From NCBI GenBank assembly GCA_903924465.1, contig CAIYBN010000140.1:1-64000 (forward strand): a DNA stretch of 64,000 nt. The letters are read 5' to 3'. Under the pieces are notes generated by a model. The model ran no database searches and was not told the DNA's origin. It saw only the letters and a list, made by a program, of their open reading frames with translations. Made by a program: the position numbers and the translations under genes. Positions 29,041 to 37,884 of the stretch are shown here, piece by piece. Positions within the stretch are counted from its first letter, which is position 1. Each line of letters begins with the position of its first letter. This stretch comes from an uncultured Myxococcales bacterium. GTDB lineage: Bacteria; Myxococcota_A; UBA9042.

Positions 29041-30198
29041 ATGCCCGATCGCTACGCCCCGCAGCTACTCGTCCAGATCGACGGATCCCATCTGCTCCAC
29101 GCCGACCACGGCGAGACGTTTGATTTGCGCACGGGCACGGCGATCCTGGGCGCGCACGTGGATTTGCGTCTGGACCATCCGGACTTGTTCACGGTCGAGT
29201 TCAACATGAAGAAATTCGCCAAGTTTGCGTTGCTCGACGCGTTCAAGCCGGGTGCGGAGGTGGCGATTTCCATGGGCTTGACCGGCGAAGCGGTGGAACT
29301 TTGCGTCGGCGAAATCGCGTACATCGAGCCAAGTTTTGACGCGGAACTGGGCTTTCGCACGACGATTTCTGGCTACCACAAGTTGCATCGCTTGACGCGC
29401 GGGCAGCGTTCCAGGACGTGGGGAGACGGCCTTCAGGCGACGCAAATGCCGACGACGACGGTGAAACAGCTCATCGACGATTCCAAGTCGCAGCAGGACG
29501 GTGCGTCGGACGCGCTGTCGGCGGGCGCGCTGTCGCAGACGTCGGTGAAGCACGACTACATTCCGCAGCTCAACGTCAGCGATTTTGAGTTCTTGCGCGC
29601 GATCGGTGCGGGCATCGAGTTCAAGGCGGATCCGACCGGCAAGCAGGACGTGCAGTTCATCAGGCCTGACGCCCACGCGACGCCGGTCTCCAAGCTGTCC
29701 TGGGATCGGCCGCAGCCGGGCGACAAGACCGGCGGGCTGGTGTTGTCGGCGCAGCTTCGCCTGTCGACCGTGCAGCAGTATTCCAGTGTGGAAGTGAGGA
29801 GTTGGGATTTCAAGACGAAGAAGAATATTGTGGCGAACGTCTCCGCTTCGACCTATGCATTTGCCGGTGAATCGGGTGCGGACGCGGCCAGCAAGGCGCT
29901 GTATGGCAAGGCTTCGTCGGGCCGCAAGTACGTCGTCGTCGACCAGCCGGTGAATTCCAAGGAAGAGGCACAGGCGCTTGCGCAAGCGTTGTTCGACCAA
30001 TTCAGCATGGATTTTCTGACCGGCGAACTGACGGTCCAGGGCGACCCGAAGTTGGCCCCCGGCAAGACCGTCGAATTGGTCGGCTTCGGCAAGGCGTTCA
30101 CCGGCATCTACCTCATCACGTCGGCCACGCACGTTTACCGACCGACGGAAGGCTACCGCACGACCATCAGCATTTCGCGCAACGTCAAAGGCGTCTGA
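29041..30198 (+). CDS. gpD/VgrG-type baseplate hub protein
   Basis: A 385-residue protein with the phage late-control D / gp27-like fold: GYHKLHRLTRG, TVKQLIDDSK, NVSDFEFLRAIGAGIEF, DRPQPGDKTGG, LRLSTVQQYSSVEVRSWD, ALYGKASSGRKYVVVDQPV and a C-terminal PGKTVELVGFGKAFTGIYLI. It would form the central hub on which the spike sits. The reading ends right after the gp27-like part; no gp5-type OB fold or spike helix is attached, and none is coded by the next gene. Confidence 0.85.
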   Translation: MPDRYAPQLLVQIDGSHLLHADHGETFDLRTGTAILGAHVDLRLDHPDLFTVEFNMKKFAKFALLDAFKPGAEVAISMGLTGEAVELCVGEIAYIEPSFDAELGFRTTISGYHKLHRLTRGQRSRTWGDGLQATQMPTTTVKQLIDDSKSQQDGASDALSAGALSQTSVKHDYIPQLNVSDFEFLRAIGAGIEFKADPTGKQDVQFIRPDAHATPVSKLSWDRPQPGDKTGGLVLSAQLRLSTVQQYSSVEVRSWDFKTKKNIVANVSASTYAFAGESGADAASKALYGKASSGRKYVVVDQPVNSKEEAQALAQALFDQFSMDFLTGELTVQGDPKLAPGKTVELVGFGKAFTGIYLITSATHVYRPTEGYRTTISISRNVKGV

Positions 30199-30201
30199 AC
30201 G

Positions 30202-30456
30202 ATGGTTGACAGGCTCCTCCACGGACGGCGATGCTTAGCGTGGCAACCGGAGGGAAGTGTGCAGCCCGGCGACTTGGACCAGGAAGAACTGCTGATGACG
30301 CTCGGCGACGTGCTCACCGAAGTGGCGTCCGGTCATCTGGACGGGCACCGCTGCCCCGTTTGCGCCGGTGGGACTCTCCTGTGCGGCGACGCTGATGGCA
30401 AGATCGTCGTCGCATGCCGCGCCTGTCGTCTTCACTTTGAAGGCTGGTTGGCTTGA
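30202..30456 (+). CDS. small zinc-ribbon protein between hub and gp25
   Basis: An 84-residue product. The C-terminal half, HRCPVCAGGTLLCGDADGK and CRACRLHFEGW, has two CxxC pairs typical of a rubredoxin-knuckle zinc ribbon. The preceding helix MTLGDVLTEVASGHLDG could itself be the start (ATG 30297, with AGGAAG ahead), which would leave a ~52-residue protein. It sits where gpV or PAAR spike genes are usually found, but shows neither fold. Role unknown; assembly factor or minimal plug are guesses. Confidence 0.6.
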   Translation: MVDRLLHGRRCLAWQPEGSVQPGDLDQEELLMTLGDVLTEVASGHLDGHRCPVCAGGTLLCGDADGKIVVACRACRLHFEGWLA

Positions 30457-30457
30457 C

Positions 30458-30853
30458 ATGGCCCGGAGCTTCCTTGGCAAAGGCATGGCGTTCCCCTTGC
30501 GCATCCACGCATTTGGCGCGATGTCGATGGCTGAGGGCGCCGACAACATTGAACAAGGCATGCGCGCCATTTTGGGCACCGCGATCGGCGAACGCGTCAT
30601 GCGCCCCTTGTTCGGCTGTCGCATCCACGACTACGTTTTTCATCCGAATTCGCCGACGACGGCCGGATTCGTGGCCTTTTACGTCCGCGAAGCCTTGGAA
30701 AAGTGGGAACCACGCATCCGCGACGTCGAGGTGAGCGCGGCACCTGATGGCGCTTCCCAGTTGAACGTGACGATTCGCTACAAAATCATCGCGACGAATG
30801 AAGATCGCAATCTCGTCTATCCCTTCTACCTGCGCCGTGAGCAGGACCTGTAG
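30458..30853 (+). CDS. baseplate wedge protein, GPW/gp25 family
   Basis: A 131-residue gp25 homologue, a universally conserved baseplate protein that starts sheath polymerisation. Diagnostic are FLGKGMAFPLRI, GADNIEQGMRAILGTAIGER, MRPLFGCRIHDYVF and a DVEVSAAPDG...LNVTIRYKI ending. The gp25 E-P-R core is represented here by KWEPRIRDVEV. The ATG at 30458 overlaps the upstream gene's TGA region with one base between, implying coupling. Confidence 0.92.
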   Translation: MARSFLGKGMAFPLRIHAFGAMSMAEGADNIEQGMRAILGTAIGERVMRPLFGCRIHDYVFHPNSPTTAGFVAFYVREALEKWEPRIRDVEVSAAPDGASQLNVTIRYKIIATNEDRNLVYPFYLRREQDL

Positions 30854-30868
30854 CCGACCGGAGTCCCC

Positions 30869-33800
30869 ATGATCCCGAGTCCCAATCTCGACGACCGCAC
30901 ATTTGAGGACATTGTTCAGGAAGCAATTCGCCTGATTCCGCAGTATTGCCCGGAATGGACCAACCACAATCCGTCCGATCCCGGCATCGCGCTCATCGAA
31001 TTGTTTGCGTGGATGACCGAGATGACGCTGTACCGGCTCAACCGCGTGCCGGAGAAGAACTATCTGGCCTTTCTCGACCTGATGGGCGTCACCCTGACAC
31101 CACCGCAACCGGCGCGCACGGTGCTGCAATTTGCGATTCATCCGAAGGCGGATCGCGTCGTTGTGCCGATGGGCACCCGCGTGGCGACGAAACCGGGGCA
31201 GGACGGCAGTTCCGTAACGTTCGAGACGGACCACGAAATCGTCGTGACCAACAACCAGCTGGTGAAATGCCTGAGCCAGCACCACGACACCTTCGCCGAC
31301 AATACGGCGTTGTTGGGTCGTGCGCGCGCGGGCGCCCAAGGCCGGTCGGTGGGCGTGCCGATTTGGGCGGGCGTGCGCGCCGTGGAACGCTACCTGTACC
31401 TGGCGGATACGCGGCTGGCGGCGTTCCAGGAATCGTCGATCCTGACCCTGCGGACGACCACGACGGCGGACGCGCAGACACCGCTCTGCCGACTGTTGGA
31501 GTGGGAGTATTTTGACGGCGAACGGTGGCGGGAGCTGCAACAGGCGTCCATCCAGACTGAACCCGACCAGATCGCCCTGATGGGCCCGCCGCTGGCGCCA
31601 GGGCTGACGACTGTCGCGGAGCAGGAAGGTCGGTGGCTGCGCGGCAAACTGTCCGAGGTTCCCATGAGCGCGGCGCAGACGGCGTGTGACCTCGTGCGCA
31701 TGCGCTTGGAATTGATCGGCGAGGGCGAACCGGCGGATTTGGCGTTTTCAGTTGTGGACAACGGCACGCAGTTTCGTTTGGATTTGCAACGCCACGTGCA
31801 GCCGTTTGGCAAGGAACCGGCTCAGGATTTTGCGTTGTACCTGCTGTGCGCGCGCGTGCTGGGGCATGTGGACGCGGAGGTGCGGATCGACGTCGAACTG
31901 GCGGATCCGTCGGTGGTGGAGGCGCCGCAACCGAGCAAGGACCTGGTGATCGCGTGGGAGTACTGGAACGGCAAACGTTGGAAGTTGCTGGGTCAATCAG
32001 GTATCGGCGAGTTCGACGAGGAAGATACCGGGCTGGATTTTCACGACGAAACCCGCTGTCTGACTCACTCCGGTCCTATTGCGTTTCGGCGGCCGAGGGA
32101 ACTGAGAAGCCTCGCGTTTGGTGGCAAAGAAGGCCCCTGGATCCGCGCGCGCATCGAACGTGGCGACTACGGCGTCCGCGGCACGTACGAGTTGGAGAAC
32201 GACCGCTGGATCTGGAAGAACCCGCGGCCGCTGCGGCCACCGACCTTCAAGGGCCTGTCGCTGCGCTTTGCCGAGCAGGAGCACGCGTGTGAGAAGGTCT
32301 TTGCCTACAACGATTTTGTCCATTCGGATCTGACGGCGCAGGCCGCCGAGCCGCTCAAGCCGTTTGTCGCGTTTGCGCCGGTGAGCGAGGAAAGTCCGAC
32401 GCTGTACCTCGGATTTCGCGATGCTTTTGCCCATGAGCGGCACCTGCTGTGGCTGGATCTGGCGATGGGCGAACGCACGGGCGGCAACCTCCGCGCAGGA
32501 CCGGGCCACACGGGGCGGGATCTGGCGCAAGCAAGCGCCGAGCAACTCATCGCTTGGGAATATTGGAATGGTCGGCAATGGTCGACGCTGAACGTCCGCG
32601 ACGAAACGTGGGGGTTTGCCCAGTCGGGATTCGTGGAATTCGTTGGCCCGAAGGATCACCGCGCGAGCAAGCGCTATGGCGAAAACCTGTACTGGTTGCG
32701 GGCGCGGCTGGAATTCGGTGGCTATGACGAACAGCCGCTGCTGCACGACGTGGTGCTGAACGCGGCGGCGGCGTCCAATCTGACGACCTTTGGCGAAACG
32801 GCGCTGGGCTCGTCGAACGGCACGCCAAACCAGACGTTTCACTTCGTCCGTGGGCCAGTCCTGCCGGGCGAGGAAATTTGGGTGCGGGAGCGCGAACGGC
32901 CGACGGGACCGGAGTTGGACGCCTTGAGGACCGTGTTTGGCCAGGGCGCGGTGCAGGAGGACGGCCAGCCCGATGGCGTGCTGGTGCGCTGGCAACAGGT
33001 GGACAGCCTGTACGAGTCGACCGCCCAGGCGCGGCACTACGTCAAGGATATCGTGACCAACGAAGTGCGCTTTGGCGACGGCATTCACGGTCTCGTGCCA
33101 CCCAAGGGCGACCGAAACATTCTCTGCAAGCGGTACCAAATCGGCGGTGGCGAAGCAGGCAACGTGCCGGCGGAGAGCCTGACCGTGCTCCTCCAAGCCG
33201 TGCCATACGTAGAGCGCGTGCGCAACCTGCACACGGCGTCGGGTGGCTGCAATCTTGAGACCGTGGAACAGGTCAAGCGGCGCGGACCGCATTGCCTGAA
33301 GGCCCGTGGTCGCGCCGTGACGGCAGAGGATTTTGAGTGGCTGGCGCTGGAGGCGTCCAACTCGGCCGCGCGCGTGTGTGCGCTGCCGACGCCCGAGCGC
33401 GAAGGGGAAGTCACGGTCGTCGTCGTACCGAAAGTGGATGAGAACCATCCAGATTTTCTTGAAAAGCCAATTCCGTCCACGGAACTGCTGCGGCGCGTGC
33501 GTCACCATCTGGCCGACCGCAAGCTGTTGTCGACCGTGCTCCATGTGCGGCGACCGGTCTACCGTGAACTGTCGGTGCAGGTCGACATCATCGTGTTGCG
33601 TTCGGTGGGTTCGGAGCACGTCAAGCGCGAAATCCAGCGTCGTTTGCAGTGGTTTCTGCATCCGTTGAAAGGCGGCAAGGATGGCAAAGGCTGGCCGTTT
33701 GGCCGGCCGGTCTACCGCGTGGATCTGCACCACGTGATTGAGGACGTGCCCGGCGTCGACTTTGTCGACCGGGTGCGGCTGCACGATGAAGCGTCCAAGC

Positions 33801-33892
33801 TCGAAGTCGAGCAGTTCAAGGTGGCACCAGGCCAGTTGGTGCATTGCGTGCGGGTCGATGTGGTCGAGAAATCGCACGAGCGGATTGTCTAA
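30869..33892 (+). CDS. putative baseplate assembly protein (baseplate J / gp6-like)
   Basis: A 1,007-residue protein. The N-terminus LDDRTFEDIVQEAIRLIPQY with WTNHNPSDPGIALIELFAWM and TEMTLYRLNRVPEKNY is the signature of the large TIGR02243-type baseplate proteins of tail-like systems. The C-terminal third holds the J-like core: VRFGDGIHGLVPPKG, YQIGGGEAGNVPAESL and GRAVTAEDFEWLALEAS. Two repeated jelly-roll-like segments (IAWEYWNGKRW and IAWEYWNGRQW, ~190 residues apart) lie between. It would form the wedge ring with gp25 and tail protein I. Confidence 0.9.
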   Translation: MIPSPNLDDRTFEDIVQEAIRLIPQYCPEWTNHNPSDPGIALIELFAWMTEMTLYRLNRVPEKNYLAFLDLMGVTLTPPQPARTVLQFAIHPKADRVVVPMGTRVATKPGQDGSSVTFETDHEIVVTNNQLVKCLSQHHDTFADNTALLGRARAGAQGRSVGVPIWAGVRAVERYLYLADTRLAAFQESSILTLRTTTTADAQTPLCRLLEWEYFDGERWRELQQASIQTEPDQIALMGPPLAPGLTTVAEQEGRWLRGKLSEVPMSAAQTACDLVRMRLELIGEGEPADLAFSVVDNGTQFRLDLQRHVQPFGKEPAQDFALYLLCARVLGHVDAEVRIDVELADPSVVEAPQPSKDLVIAWEYWNGKRWKLLGQSGIGEFDEEDTGLDFHDETRCLTHSGPIAFRRPRELRSLAFGGKEGPWIRARIERGDYGVRGTYELENDRWIWKNPRPLRPPTFKGLSLRFAEQEHACEKVFAYNDFVHSDLTAQAAEPLKPFVAFAPVSEESPTLYLGFRDAFAHERHLLWLDLAMGERTGGNLRAGPGHTGRDLAQASAEQLIAWEYWNGRQWSTLNVRDETWGFAQSGFVEFVGPKDHRASKRYGENLYWLRARLEFGGYDEQPLLHDVVLNAAAASNLTTFGETALGSSNGTPNQTFHFVRGPVLPGEEIWVRERERPTGPELDALRTVFGQGAVQEDGQPDGVLVRWQQVDSLYESTAQARHYVKDIVTNEVRFGDGIHGLVPPKGDRNILCKRYQIGGGEAGNVPAESLTVLLQAVPYVERVRNLHTASGGCNLETVEQVKRRGPHCLKARGRAVTAEDFEWLALEASNSAARVCALPTPEREGEVTVVVVPKVDENHPDFLEKPIPSTELLRRVRHHLADRKLLSTVLHVRRPVYRELSVQVDIIVLRSVGSEHVKREIQRRLQWFLHPLKGGKDGKGWPFGRPVYRVDLHHVIEDVPGVDFVDRVRLHDEASKLEVEQFKVAPGQLVHCVRVDVVEKSHERIV

Positions 33893-33907
33893 GTGATAGG
33901 TTGCGGG

Positions 33908-34804
33908 ATGGTGGATTCGGGCAACATGCGCGGGAATCGCGTGAAGCAGGCAGAACGGCGCAGCCGCAAGGTGATTGTGCCGGAACTGGCGGGCATGCAC
34001 GTGCGCGATGCGCAAATCGTCATCGCCCAAGCCGGTTTTGTCGCCGTCGATGGAACGCCGAATGTGCAGATCCGCTACGTCGAAGCGTATGCTGAGGATC
34101 ATCAAGTCGTCGCGCAGTTGCCCATGCGCGGCCAGTTGGCCGACAGTGCCGCGCCCATTGAACTGCACGTCGCGCGGACGAGTTGGAATCGGTTTCTACC
34201 GCAGCTCTATTCGCTGGCGCACGAGGACAATGCGCTGTTGCAGCAGTTCCTCTGGATCTTTCAGCAGCTGCACGATCGCACGACAGACACGATCGACCGC
34301 GTGCCGAGCCTCTTGCGGCCGCTGGAAACCGACGCGCAGTACCTGCCCTGGCTCGCGTCCTGGCAAGCGCTGCAGTTGGACGCGGACTGGACGGAGACGC
34401 AGAAGCGCCAGTGGTTGCGCGTGGCGCCGTCGCTGTTTGCGCAACGTGGCACGCGTCCATCCTTGCAGACGCTGCTCAAGATGCACCTTGGATTTGATCC
34501 CGAAATTCAAGAAAACGTTTGGCCCTTTGAGCCCTTTCGCGTCGGTGTGACATCGGAGATCGGCGTTTCGTCGACCATCCTGCCGCCGCTGAATCTGGCG
34601 CACTGCTTCGTCGTCCACTTGCCGGTTCCGGCGACGCACTTCTCCCACGAGCAGATCGTGCGCATTCACCGCGTCATCCTGGCAGAAAAGCCAGCGCATA
34701 CAAACTATTACCTGACTTTTGCCGCTGCCGACCGGATCGACGACAACGCGCCGTTCCTGACCATCGGCGACGACATCCTGACTTCTGACTCCCAACCTGC
34801 CTGA
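33908..34804 (+). CDS. tail protein I-like baseplate protein with N-terminal PASTA domain
   Basis: A 298-residue protein. Residues ~20-95 read as a PASTA domain: VIVPELAGMHVRDAQIVIAQ, then VVAQLPMRGQLADSAAPIEL, matching the VP-x-x-x-G-x-x-x-x-x-A and Q-x-P-x-x-G pattern. Residues ~100-260 are tail-protein-I-like: LPQLYSLAHEDNALLQQFLW, IFQQLHDRTTDTIDRVPSLL, RPLETDAQYLPWLASW and RQWLRVAPSLFAQRGTRPSL. PASTA domains are known from PknB kinases and penicillin-binding proteins, where they contact peptidoglycan; here it may orient the baseplate on a wall. ATG 33908 is used; GTG 33893 would add five residues. Confidence 0.8.
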   Translation: MVDSGNMRGNRVKQAERRSRKVIVPELAGMHVRDAQIVIAQAGFVAVDGTPNVQIRYVEAYAEDHQVVAQLPMRGQLADSAAPIELHVARTSWNRFLPQLYSLAHEDNALLQQFLWIFQQLHDRTTDTIDRVPSLLRPLETDAQYLPWLASWQALQLDADWTETQKRQWLRVAPSLFAQRGTRPSLQTLLKMHLGFDPEIQENVWPFEPFRVGVTSEIGVSSTILPPLNLAHCFVVHLPVPATHFSHEQIVRIHRVILAEKPAHTNYYLTFAAADRIDDNAPFLTIGDDILTSDSQPA

Positions 34805-34813
34805 GAGGATCCG

Positions 34814-36355
34814 ATGGCCGAGATCACCGACAAAAACTTCAAGCGCCTGAACTTCTTCCGCGGTTTTCGCACGTCGGAGAAGGACTGGAATGACGGCGAG
34901 CAGTACCACGTGGAAAAGCGCAAGCTGCACAACCGGATGCTGCACGCTCCGGGCATCGTCCCGCACGCGCTCGGCGGCTTCAAAGTGTCCGTTCGCGGGC
35001 GCGGCGAGTTGGCAGTTGAGATCCAGCCAGGCTACGCCGTCGACGGTCAGGGCAACGACATCTTTCTGTGGCAACCGGAAATCAAACAACTGAACCCTGT
35101 GGATTTCAAATTGCCGGCGACCGTCTATCTGGTGGCGCGCTACGTCGAGGAATTGACGGATTTCATCAGCTACAAGGAGAATTTGGATTTCAAGGGACAT
35201 CGGCGCGTGAGTGAAACGGCCAAGCTGGAATGGACGATGGCGGAGCCGGATGTGAATACCGAGGTCGAGCTCTGCCGCATCGCGCTCAGCAAGGATGTGC
35301 GGCGCATGACCGCAGCGAAGTCGTTGCTTGCGCCCGGTGTGGATGAAATCGACACGCGCTTTGCGCCGATTGCCGGCATTGCCGGTAGTTTCCTCGCGCC
35401 GCAGCAGGTGTGGCGGCTTTTGGAAACGGCGGCGAAGTCCAAGCGCGTTTACGCCTATCTGTTCCATCAGTTACAGATTCTTCCGGCGGCGGACGTGCTG
35501 CATGCGTTCATCACGCTGGAAATGTTGTTGCACACGCAATCGGTGGATTTGCGCAATGTGTTTGACCTGCAATTCATTGTACTCCAACACCAAAACACGC
35601 TGATTGAGAGCATTGAAGCGAATCACCCGGCCATTTCCAGCCAGCGCGATTTTGCCAACTACAAAAAGCACGTCGAGATTGCGGTGAAGCGCTTTGACGA
35701 GCGGATCTTTGCGGCGGAATTTCTTGACGAATTGCTGAGTTATCAGACCGAATGTGTGAAGTTCATGAACGCGCTGTTCGCCAAGCATCTGGACAGCGCG
35801 CCGAAGGTGGCGGAGCGGTCGACCGATAGCAGCGCTGTGGTCGAGAGCATCAAGGTGCGCTCGACGGCGTTCACGGACCAGCTGAGTGTCGAGGGCACGG
35901 ATTTGGTGCTCATTGACGTTCTGGACCCGTTGGACGCAGAGAGCGAGCGGAACCACGCTTGGCGAATTTCCGGCGAGCGCGACAAATACCGCACACGGCA
36001 GAAGCTGAAATACCCCGATGGCGTGGTGGTGGAAGACGCAGGCGTGGCGTTTGAAGGCGGGCAACTCGAATTCGAGGTGCGCAACGTCGAGCCGGGCAAA
36101 GACATCTACCTGATTTGGCGCACCGATTACGTCCACGGCGACTGGGAAGCGGAAGTGGAAGGCAACGACCGGCGGCTGAAGAACGCGGTGTGCGCAGGCA
36201 GCGATCGCAAATTCCGCTGGCGCAACTGGGTGTACGTGGTGCCAGCGGAACACGTGCGCGAGGTCGCCATGCGCTTCAAGTGGAAGCCGGTGACGGCGGA
36301 CCGGGATCTGAACGTGTTCAAGATGTGGGCGTATCAGCCGGCCAAGCGAGGGTAG
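34814..36355 (+). CDS. conserved injection-system locus protein, function unknown
   Basis: A 513-residue protein closing the locus. The N-terminus KRLNFFRGFRTSEKDWNDGE with KRKLHNRMLHAPGIVPHALG is a pattern I remember at the end of other tail-like loci, often described only as hypothetical. The middle (residues ~180-340) is alpha-helical; the final ~130 residues look like a beta-sandwich (GGQLEFEVRNVEPGKDIYLI, WVYVVPAEHVREVAMRFKW) and could be a receptor-binding or carbohydrate-binding head. It is the best candidate for a fibre-like or peripheral component. A start 9 bp after the previous stop (ATG 34814, GAGAGGA ahead) supports co-transcription. Confidence 0.65.
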   Translation: MAEITDKNFKRLNFFRGFRTSEKDWNDGEQYHVEKRKLHNRMLHAPGIVPHALGGFKVSVRGRGELAVEIQPGYAVDGQGNDIFLWQPEIKQLNPVDFKLPATVYLVARYVEELTDFISYKENLDFKGHRRVSETAKLEWTMAEPDVNTEVELCRIALSKDVRRMTAAKSLLAPGVDEIDTRFAPIAGIAGSFLAPQQVWRLLETAAKSKRVYAYLFHQLQILPAADVLHAFITLEMLLHTQSVDLRNVFDLQFIVLQHQNTLIESIEANHPAISSQRDFANYKKHVEIAVKRFDERIFAAEFLDELLSYQTECVKFMNALFAKHLDSAPKVAERSTDSSAVVESIKVRSTAFTDQLSVEGTDLVLIDVLDPLDAESERNHAWRISGERDKYRTRQKLKYPDGVVVEDAGVAFEGGQLEFEVRNVEPGKDIYLIWRTDYVHGDWEAEVEGNDRRLKNAVCAGSDRKFRWRNWVYVVPAEHVREVAMRFKWKPVTADRDLNVFKMWAYQPAKRG

Positions 36356-36387
36356 TTCTCCGCGACGGTGACGCCTGCACGGATTCC

Positions 36388-36396
36388 TGCTAGACT
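36388..36396 (+). promoter_or_regulatory. extended -10 promoter candidate for prfB
   Basis: TGC-TAGACT at 36388-36396 looks like an extended -10 element, with transcription expected to begin near 36403 and a leader of about 40 bases before the prfB ATG at 36442. No clear -35 is seen, as is normal for extended -10 promoters. The assignment rests on pattern alone. Confidence 0.3.
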
Positions 36397-36441
36397 CCCG
36401 CGCTCTCGCCGGCACTTTCGCTGGCTTTGCGGAAACCTGTC

Positions 36442-37576
36442 ATGGCCACGTTTGCCGATGTACGGTCCTGCGTCAGCGCTGCTGAGGATCGCCTCGCTTC
36501 GCTGCACAGGCATCTTTGACGTCGATGCCAAAGCTGCACGCATCGATGAACTGGAAAAACTGAGCGGCGAACCGAGTTTTTGGCTCGACGCCGACCGCGC
36601 GCAGAAGCTCTCCAAGGAGCGCGGCGACTTGCAGGCAACCGTGGATTCCGTGCTGATTCCAGCGGGCATCGTCAAGGACGTGCGCGACATGCTGGAGCTG
36701 ACGGAGCTGGAAGACGACAACTCGTTGATTCCAGACCTTTTGGCGCAGATCGACGACGTGACGAAGCAGTTGGACGACGCGGAATTCGCGCGTTCGATGT
36801 CGGCGCCAACGGATCGTTCGCCGGCGTTGGTGCAAATCAGCGCGGGCGCCGGCGGTACGGAAAGCGCCGACTGGGCGGCGATGCTCATGCGCATGTACGC
36901 GCGCTGGGCGGAAAAGCACGGGATGAAATGCGAACTGGTCGACGAGGTGCCCGGCGAAGAAGCGGGCATCCGCAACGCGGTGCTGCGCATCGACGGCGAG
37001 TACGCGTTCGGCTGGCTCAAGTCGGAAAACGGCGTGCACCGCTTGGTGCGCATCAGCCCGTTTGACGCCAACAAGCGCCGACACACGAGCTTTTCCTCCG
37101 TCTTTGTCGTGCCGGAAGAGGATGACTCGATCAACATCGACATCAACGAAGCGGACCTGAAAATCGACACGTACCGGGCGAGCGGCGCGGGCGGCCAGCA
37201 CGTCAACCGCACGGATTCGGCGATTCGCATCACCCACATGCCCACCGGCGTCGTCGTCGCGTGCCAGACCGACCGCAGCCAGCACAAGAACCGCTCGTCG
37301 GCGATGAAGATGCTGCATGCGCGGTTGGTGGATCTGGAAAAGCGGCGACGCAGCGCGGTGAAAGAAGAGATCGAAGCCGGCAAGCTGGGCATCAACTTTG
37401 GCAGTCAAATCCGCAGCTACGTGCTGCAGCCGTATCAGATGGTCAAGGATCTGCGGACCATGCATGAGACGTCGGACACGCGCGGCGTGCTGGATGGTGA
37501 CCTGGATGCGTTCATGAAGGCGTATCTGCTGGCGGCAGCGAATGGGCCGTTGGCGGTCATGGCAGAGGCAGACTGA
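36442..37576 (+). CDS. prfB: peptide chain release factor 2, with +1 programmed frameshift
   Basis: Release factor 2 terminates translation at UGA and UAA. The gene is split: a zero-frame 25-codon ORF starts at ATG 36442 and ends in CTT-TGA (36514-36519), and the body continues in the +1 frame from GAC 36518, giving a 377-residue product close to the 365 of E. coli. The body holds the specificity tripeptide SPF (RISPFDANKRRH), the catalytic SGAGGQHVNRTDSAIR with GGQ, and domain-4 residues. The junction LHRHL-DVDAKAARIDELE parallels the E. coli LRGYL-DYDAKKERLEEV. An annotation from one frame alone would give a false N-terminus from upstream. Confidence 0.95.
36508..36520 (+). promoter_or_regulatory. 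prfB +1 recoding site
   Basis: AGG-CAT-CTT-TGA-C: the slippery CTT followed by the in-frame TGA and C, with a Shine-Dalgarno-like AGG ending three bases before CTT, as in known prfB autoregulatory sites. When RF2 is scarce the ribosome pauses at UGA and slips +1 into the GAC frame. The upstream SD element is weaker (CACAGG) than the AGGGGG of E. coli. Confidence 0.92.
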
Positions 37577-37884
37577 GCGTTGGTGCTGGGCTCGCACGCT
37601 GGGTGTGAACTGCGGTCGATCGCCTTTGCCCGCGCTGAGCCAGAAATGCGAGAAACAAACGCATCGAGTCGGATTTGAGCCGTTTTGGGCCTTCGAGATT
37701 TTTGTCAATCATTACAATCCGCAATACGGACCTGTCTTGTCCTTTGACAGTGGGTTTCGGCTCTGGTAGGTTCGATAAGTTCGCATGGTTCCAGCGTGTT
37801 GCGCGACCCCGGCGCAGGATCCACCGCGAACCAGGCCCCACCGCTGATGGGCCCCCACCGCAATTTCGTTTCTCTGGAGCCGCC
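37577..37884. other. intergenic region upstream of the giant lipoprotein
   Basis: 308 bases without a supported gene. It contains one good promoter candidate (37744-37772) and AT-richer DNA around 37690-37730 compared with its surroundings. No RNA gene or riboswitch structure was recognised. No clear terminator for prfB was found either. Confidence 0.5.
37744..37772 (+). promoter_or_regulatory. sigma-70-type promoter candidate for the giant lipoprotein
   Basis: TTGACA at 37744-37749 is a perfect -35 box; 17 bp later TAGGTT at 37767-37772 matches the -10 consensus at the three most informative positions. Transcription would start near 37779, leaving a leader of about 105 bases before ATG 37885. 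Confidence 0.45.

Noticed and set aside
31997..34168. A 723-codon minus-strand frame opposite baseplate J and tail protein I
   Set aside because: No motif, no ribosome-binding site, and it would overlap two well-supported baseplate genes.
21864..36355. A prophage
   Set aside because: No integrase, terminase, capsid, portal or lysis gene is present; only tail-type genes, which fits a contractile injection system.
36368..36517. Reading the prfB body frame upstream to a start at 36368
   Set aside because: The 50 added residues have no release-factor similarity; the zero-frame ORF with CTT-TGA-C explains the N-terminus.
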